Positions 8,037 through 10,763 of a stretch of DNA of 10,763 nucleotides are shown here, one piece after another. The stretch is from Dehalococcoidales bacterium (GTDB lineage: Bacteria; Chloroflexota; Dehalococcoidia; Dehalococcoidales; JAQTVP01). Each line of letters begins with the position of its first letter. Position 1 is the first letter of the stretch. Under the pieces are notes generated by a model. The model was not told the origin of the DNA. It saw only the letters and a list, made by a program, of their open reading frames with translations, and did not search any database. Both the position numbers and the translations under genes were made by a program. The stretch covers positions 1 through 10,763 of the forward strand of contig JAQTVP010000037.1 in NCBI GenBank assembly GCA_028707015.1, written 5' to 3'.

Positions 8037-10087
8037 GCACATACCGCTATTCAAAATGGGATGAAACTCAAGATTTATCTGTCCTTAACTCAGATGATCT
8101 CATGGATGAGCTTGGGCACAACCTGATGTCTTATGGAGACCTATCCAAAGCTCTGCGTATGCTGCAATTCAGAGGCACCAGAGACAGCCAAGGTAAACAG
8201 CTGCCAAGTATACAGGAATTACTCCAGCGACTACAGCAAAGGAAGCAAAGCCAGCTTAATAAGTATGATCTTGGCTCAATAATGGATGAAATACGTAAAA
8301 AGTTAGCTAATATAATAAAGACAGAACGGCAAGGAATCCAAAGAAGATTGGATACAGCAAAACAGAAAACCGGAGAAGACACCGATGTATTAAGCCCGGA
8401 ATTACAGCAAAAACTATTAAAAACTGTTAAGGATATGGCAGCACAAAATTTAGCAAAATTAGATGCCATACCTCCAGATACAGGTAGCCAGATAAAGGAA
8501 TTAATAAATTATGATTTCATAGATGAGGAAGCTAGACGCCAATTTCAAGAACTTCTAGACATGTTGAAAAGACATGCCATGGCATCATATAACCGTGATC
8601 TGGTAGAAAAATTTAAAGACATGGATGCCAGCACTCTAGCTGATGTCAGGAATCTGGTTGAAGCTATTAATCAGCTTTTAGAACAAAAAATGCAAGGACA
8701 AGTGCCAGATTTCAAGAAATTCATGGAGCAATTTGGTAATTATTTTGGAGCAGAGCCACCACAAAACCTTGATGAATTAATAGATCGTTTACAAAACCAA
8801 ATATCACAGGCACAATCTTTACTAAATAGTCTAAACCCCGAAGATAGAGAATCTTTGTACAGCACATTGCAATCAGTACTCGATAGAGCCACACAATTTG
8901 AACTGGCTAAATTAGCTGCTAATATAGAAGCTCTTCATCCAAGTGATAATTTACAAAAGCAATACCCTTTCTCTGGAGATGAATCCATCTCACACACTGA
9001 AGCTCTCAAGTTAATGGAAATGATGCAAAAAATAGATAAGCTGGAAACCCAGCTTAAGGGCTCTCAGTATAACCGTTCCTTAGACACCATTGATGATAAG
9101 CTTCTGAAGGAACTAATGGGAGATGAAGCAGCCGATCAACTGGAGAAACTACGCAGCATAACTAAAATTCTGGAGAAAACCGGGTACATTCGTTTAAAGA
9201 ATGGCAAGTACGAGTTAACCCCCCGCGGAATGAGGAAAATAGGACAGAAAGCTCTGCAAGATATATTTGCTAAACTCAGGAAAGACCGCTCTGGAGGCCA
9301 TAATATCAGCATGAAAGGCCTCAGCGCAGAGAGATTGGATGATACCAAAAAATATGAGTTCGGCGATGATTTGCAGATTCACTTGGGGAAAACTATTATG
9401 AACTCCCTTTACCGCCGACCACAAAAGCCACCTGTAAAACTTAACACTGATGATTTCGAAGTTTTTCAAACAGAAGAATTAACACGCTCATCAACCGTTC
9501 TGGTACTGGATTTAAGCTTATCCATGCCAATGCGTGGTAATTTTCAGGCAGCCAAGCAGGTTACTCTTGCACTTGACGAACTCATCAGAAACCAATATCC
9601 CCAGGACAGTTTGCATATAGTAGGTTTCTCAAGCTATGCTCGGCGTATTAAAAAAGGAGATATTTCATCTATAACCTGGGACGAGTTTGATCCTTATACC
9701 AATATGCAACATGGCCTCTACCTGGCTAGAAAAATATTAGCTAAAGAGAGATGTACTAATAAACAAATAATACTGATTTCAGATGGGGAACCTACAGCCC
9801 ACTTCGAGGACGGCAATATTTATTTCCATTATCCTCCCAGTATGCAAACCCTACGCTTAACACTCAGGGAAGTGAGAAACTGCACACAAAAAGGCATAAT
9901 TATAAACACTTTCATGCTTGATAAAGATCAGTCTCTTAATGCTTTCATTACTTATATAACACGAATAAATAAAGGGCGGGTATTTTTTACTAATGCCGAG
10001 AGTCTGGGGAGATATCTAATGATAGATTATATATCAAGTAAAAGAAGGGGAAAATATTTAGGAGAAATATTTTCCCCTTCTTATTAA
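8033..10087 (+). CDS. VWA (von Willebrand factor A) domain protein, partner of the MoxR-like ATPase
   Basis: The product has 684 residues. The ATG shares ATGA with the stop of the ATPase gene (4-base overlap), which indicates one operon and coupled translation; there is no good ribosome-binding site of its own. Residues 1 to about 380 are mostly helical, charged and glutamine-rich, with likely coiled-coil stretches (for example near 60-120 and 195-300). A small module, GYIRLKNGKYELTPRGMRKIG (384-404), looks like a winged-helix segment. The VWA domain covers about residues 480-670 and has a full MIDAS metal site: DLSLS at 493-497, Thr556, and Asp584 in ISDGEPT. No signal peptide or membrane segment is seen, so it is probably cytoplasmic. 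In MoxR/VWA and ChlI/ChlD-type pairs the VWA subunit works with the AAA+ ring to act on a target protein or insert a metal. That role is inferred here, and the target is unknown. The last codons form a terminator stem. Confidence 0.92.
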   Translation: MSTYRYSKWDETQDLSVLNSDDLMDELGHNLMSYGDLSKALRMLQFRGTRDSQGKQLPSIQELLQRLQQRKQSQLNKYDLGSIMDEIRKKLANIIKTERQGIQRRLDTAKQKTGEDTDVLSPELQQKLLKTVKDMAAQNLAKLDAIPPDTGSQIKELINYDFIDEEARRQFQELLDMLKRHAMASYNRDLVEKFKDMDASTLADVRNLVEAINQLLEQKMQGQVPDFKKFMEQFGNYFGAEPPQNLDELIDRLQNQISQAQSLLNSLNPEDRESLYSTLQSVLDRATQFELAKLAANIEALHPSDNLQKQYPFSGDESISHTEALKLMEMMQKIDKLETQLKGSQYNRSLDTIDDKLLKELMGDEAADQLEKLRSITKILEKTGYIRLKNGKYELTPRGMRKIGQKALQDIFAKLRKDRSGGHNISMKGLSAERLDDTKKYEFGDDLQIHLGKTIMNSLYRRPQKPPVKLNTDDFEVFQTEELTRSSTVLVLDLSLSMPMRGNFQAAKQVTLALDELIRNQYPQDSLHIVGFSSYARRIKKGDISSITWDEFDPYTNMQHGLYLARKILAKERCTNKQIILISDGEPTAHFEDGNIYFHYPPSMQTLRLTLREVRNCTQKGIIINTFMLDKDQSLNAFITYITRINKGRVFFTNAESLGRYLMIDYISSKRRGKYLGEIFSPSY
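10042..10082. terminator. Stem-loop between convergent genes, inside the 3' end of the VWA gene
   Basis: Two arms of 18 bases (10042-10059 and 10065-10082) are perfectly complementary, with a 5-base loop AGGAG. Each arm has a GGGG/CCCC core flanked by A/T runs. The hairpin encodes most of the last 14 residues of the VWA protein and ends 3 bases before its stop codon is complete (TAA 10085-10087). It faces the minus-strand gene that ends at 10115, so it could end transcription from both sides. The T-runs after the stem are weak in both directions, so efficiency is uncertain. Confidence 0.75.
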
Positions 10088-10114
10088 ATCCGTACGGTAA
10101 ATCATTGAGCGCAT

Positions 10115-10763
10115 TTATTCTGCAGAAGTAAGCTTTACCAACTTGTTCAGTACTATCCTCAAAGCATCCAGTTCCTCTCCATAACCTGTCCAATCACCCT
10201 CTTTAAGGTACTGTTGAGCTTTATCATAGTGCTGCTGAGCCTCATTAATCAGCTCAGTTATGTTACTAGCCAACGGTTGCTCTGTTCCCGGTGAAACTGG
10301 TGGACTAACCACAGATTCAGGCGGTAGTACTTCATCTCCAAAAATAGCAGTCAGACTTTCACCTAATGTACGCTCCATGACTGTTTGCTCGCCGGCAACT
10401 ACGATAACCCGCTTCAACTCAGGAAGACCGCCGGTTTCGGCTTCAAGAAAGACTGGCTCCACATATAATACCGATTTGCCAAGAGGAATTAGCAGCATGT
10501 TACCGCGAATAACCTTGGAACCGCCACGACTCCATAAGGCTAACTGTTCGGTAATGATAGTATCCTGCCCGATTCTGTTCTCTATCTGACTGGGTCCATA
10601 AACAAGCTTATCTTTAGGAAAATAATATGCAAGCAGTTTACCATAATTTTCACCATCGCATCGGGCGGCCAGCCAGCCAATGGTATTATTCTTATTTACC
10701 GGAGTAAATGGTAACATTAACAGGAACTCTTCCTTTTCTTCATCAGGTAAACGCATAATGATA
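10115..10763 (-). CDS. UPF0182 family membrane protein, C-terminal part (5' end outside window)
   Basis: The frame is open to the right edge of the window and reads IIMRLPDEEKEEFLLMLPFTPVNKNN..., so the ATG at 10754-10756 is internal and the gene starts outside. UPF0182 proteins are large, with several N-terminal membrane segments followed by a long soluble domain. Their function is not established. Only about 215 C-terminal residues are seen here. Typical blocks are EEFLLMLPFTP, WLAARCDGENYGKLLAYYFPK, GPSQIENRIGQDTIITEQLALW, and RGNMLLIPLGKSVLYVEPVFLEAE followed by LPELKRVIVV. After these come a proline-rich linker (PPESVVSPPVSPGTEQP) and a helical tail (ITELINEAQQHYDKAQQYLKEGDW) of the kind often found at the end of this family. 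The stop is TAA at 10115-10117. It converges on the VWA gene with a gap of 27 bases. Confidence 0.93.
   Translation of the reverse strand, partial: IIMRLPDEEKEEFLLMLPFTPVNKNNTIGWLAARCDGENYGKLLAYYFPKDKLVYGPSQIENRIGQDTIITEQLALWSRGGSKVIRGNMLLIPLGKSVLYVEPVFLEAETGGLPELKRVIVVAGEQTVMERTLGESLTAIFGDEVLPPESVVSPPVSPGTEQPLASNITELINEAQQHYDKAQQYLKEGDWTGYGEELDALRIVLNKLVKLTSAE

Noticed and set aside
6628..10087. Reading the ATPase/VWA pair as an anti-phage or toxin system
   Set aside because: Some defence and stress systems use AAA+/VWA pairs, but here there is no effector, no mobile-element sign and no base-composition change, and the neighbours are housekeeping genes.
10260..10589. Plus-strand ORF of 109 codons opposite the UPF0182 gene
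   Set aside because: It is antisense to a clearly conserved coding frame and has no recognisable protein features. The same applies to the antisense ORFs within rpoB, rpoC, ruvB and the VWA gene.

Overview
The window is a piece of bacterial chromosome with a low to moderate G+C content judged by eye. It starts inside rpoB and ends inside a UPF0182-type membrane-protein gene. Gene order, the RpoC length (1,293 residues), a large insertion near the RpoB C-terminus, and the paired MoxR-type ATPase and VWA genes all resemble Chloroflexota, most likely Dehalococcoidia. That placement comes from remembered family resemblance, not from a search. No mobile element, CRISPR array, tRNA or rRNA was seen.

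Layout: bases 1-1233 hold the 3' part of rpoB. It overlaps by 8 bases the complete rpoC (1226-5107), and together they give the two largest RNA polymerase subunits. A strong hairpin terminator (5141-5180) ends this operon. A good sigma-70-type promoter (5236-5264) then precedes ruvB, the Holliday-junction branch-migration motor. The body of ruvB is complete, but no ATG, GTG or TTG stands where the family's start and a strong Shine-Dalgarno sequence place it; the codon there is ATA (5356).

An AT-rich gap of 237 bases with one promoter leads to a second operon. Its first gene encodes a MoxR/magnesium-chelatase-like AAA+ ATPase (6628-8036) and carries a single-base frameshift near 6897. Its second gene (8033-10087) overlaps the first by 4 bases (ATGA) and encodes a 684-residue protein with a helical N-terminal part and a C-terminal von Willebrand A (VWA) domain with an intact MIDAS metal site. 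Such ATPase/VWA pairs are generally thought to act as chaperone-like assembly or metal-insertion machines. The substrate of this pair cannot be told from the window.

The last gene runs on the minus strand (10115-10763, cut by the window edge) and encodes the C-terminal soluble part of a UPF0182 protein. It converges on the VWA gene, and a perfect 18-bp stem-loop built into the last codons of the VWA gene probably ends transcription there.

Most of the window is ordinary housekeeping sequence. The points worth checking are two single-base anomalies in neighbouring genes (the ATA start of ruvB and the frameshift in the ATPase gene), which could be sequencing or assembly errors or real lesions, and the poorly characterised ATPase/VWA pair.
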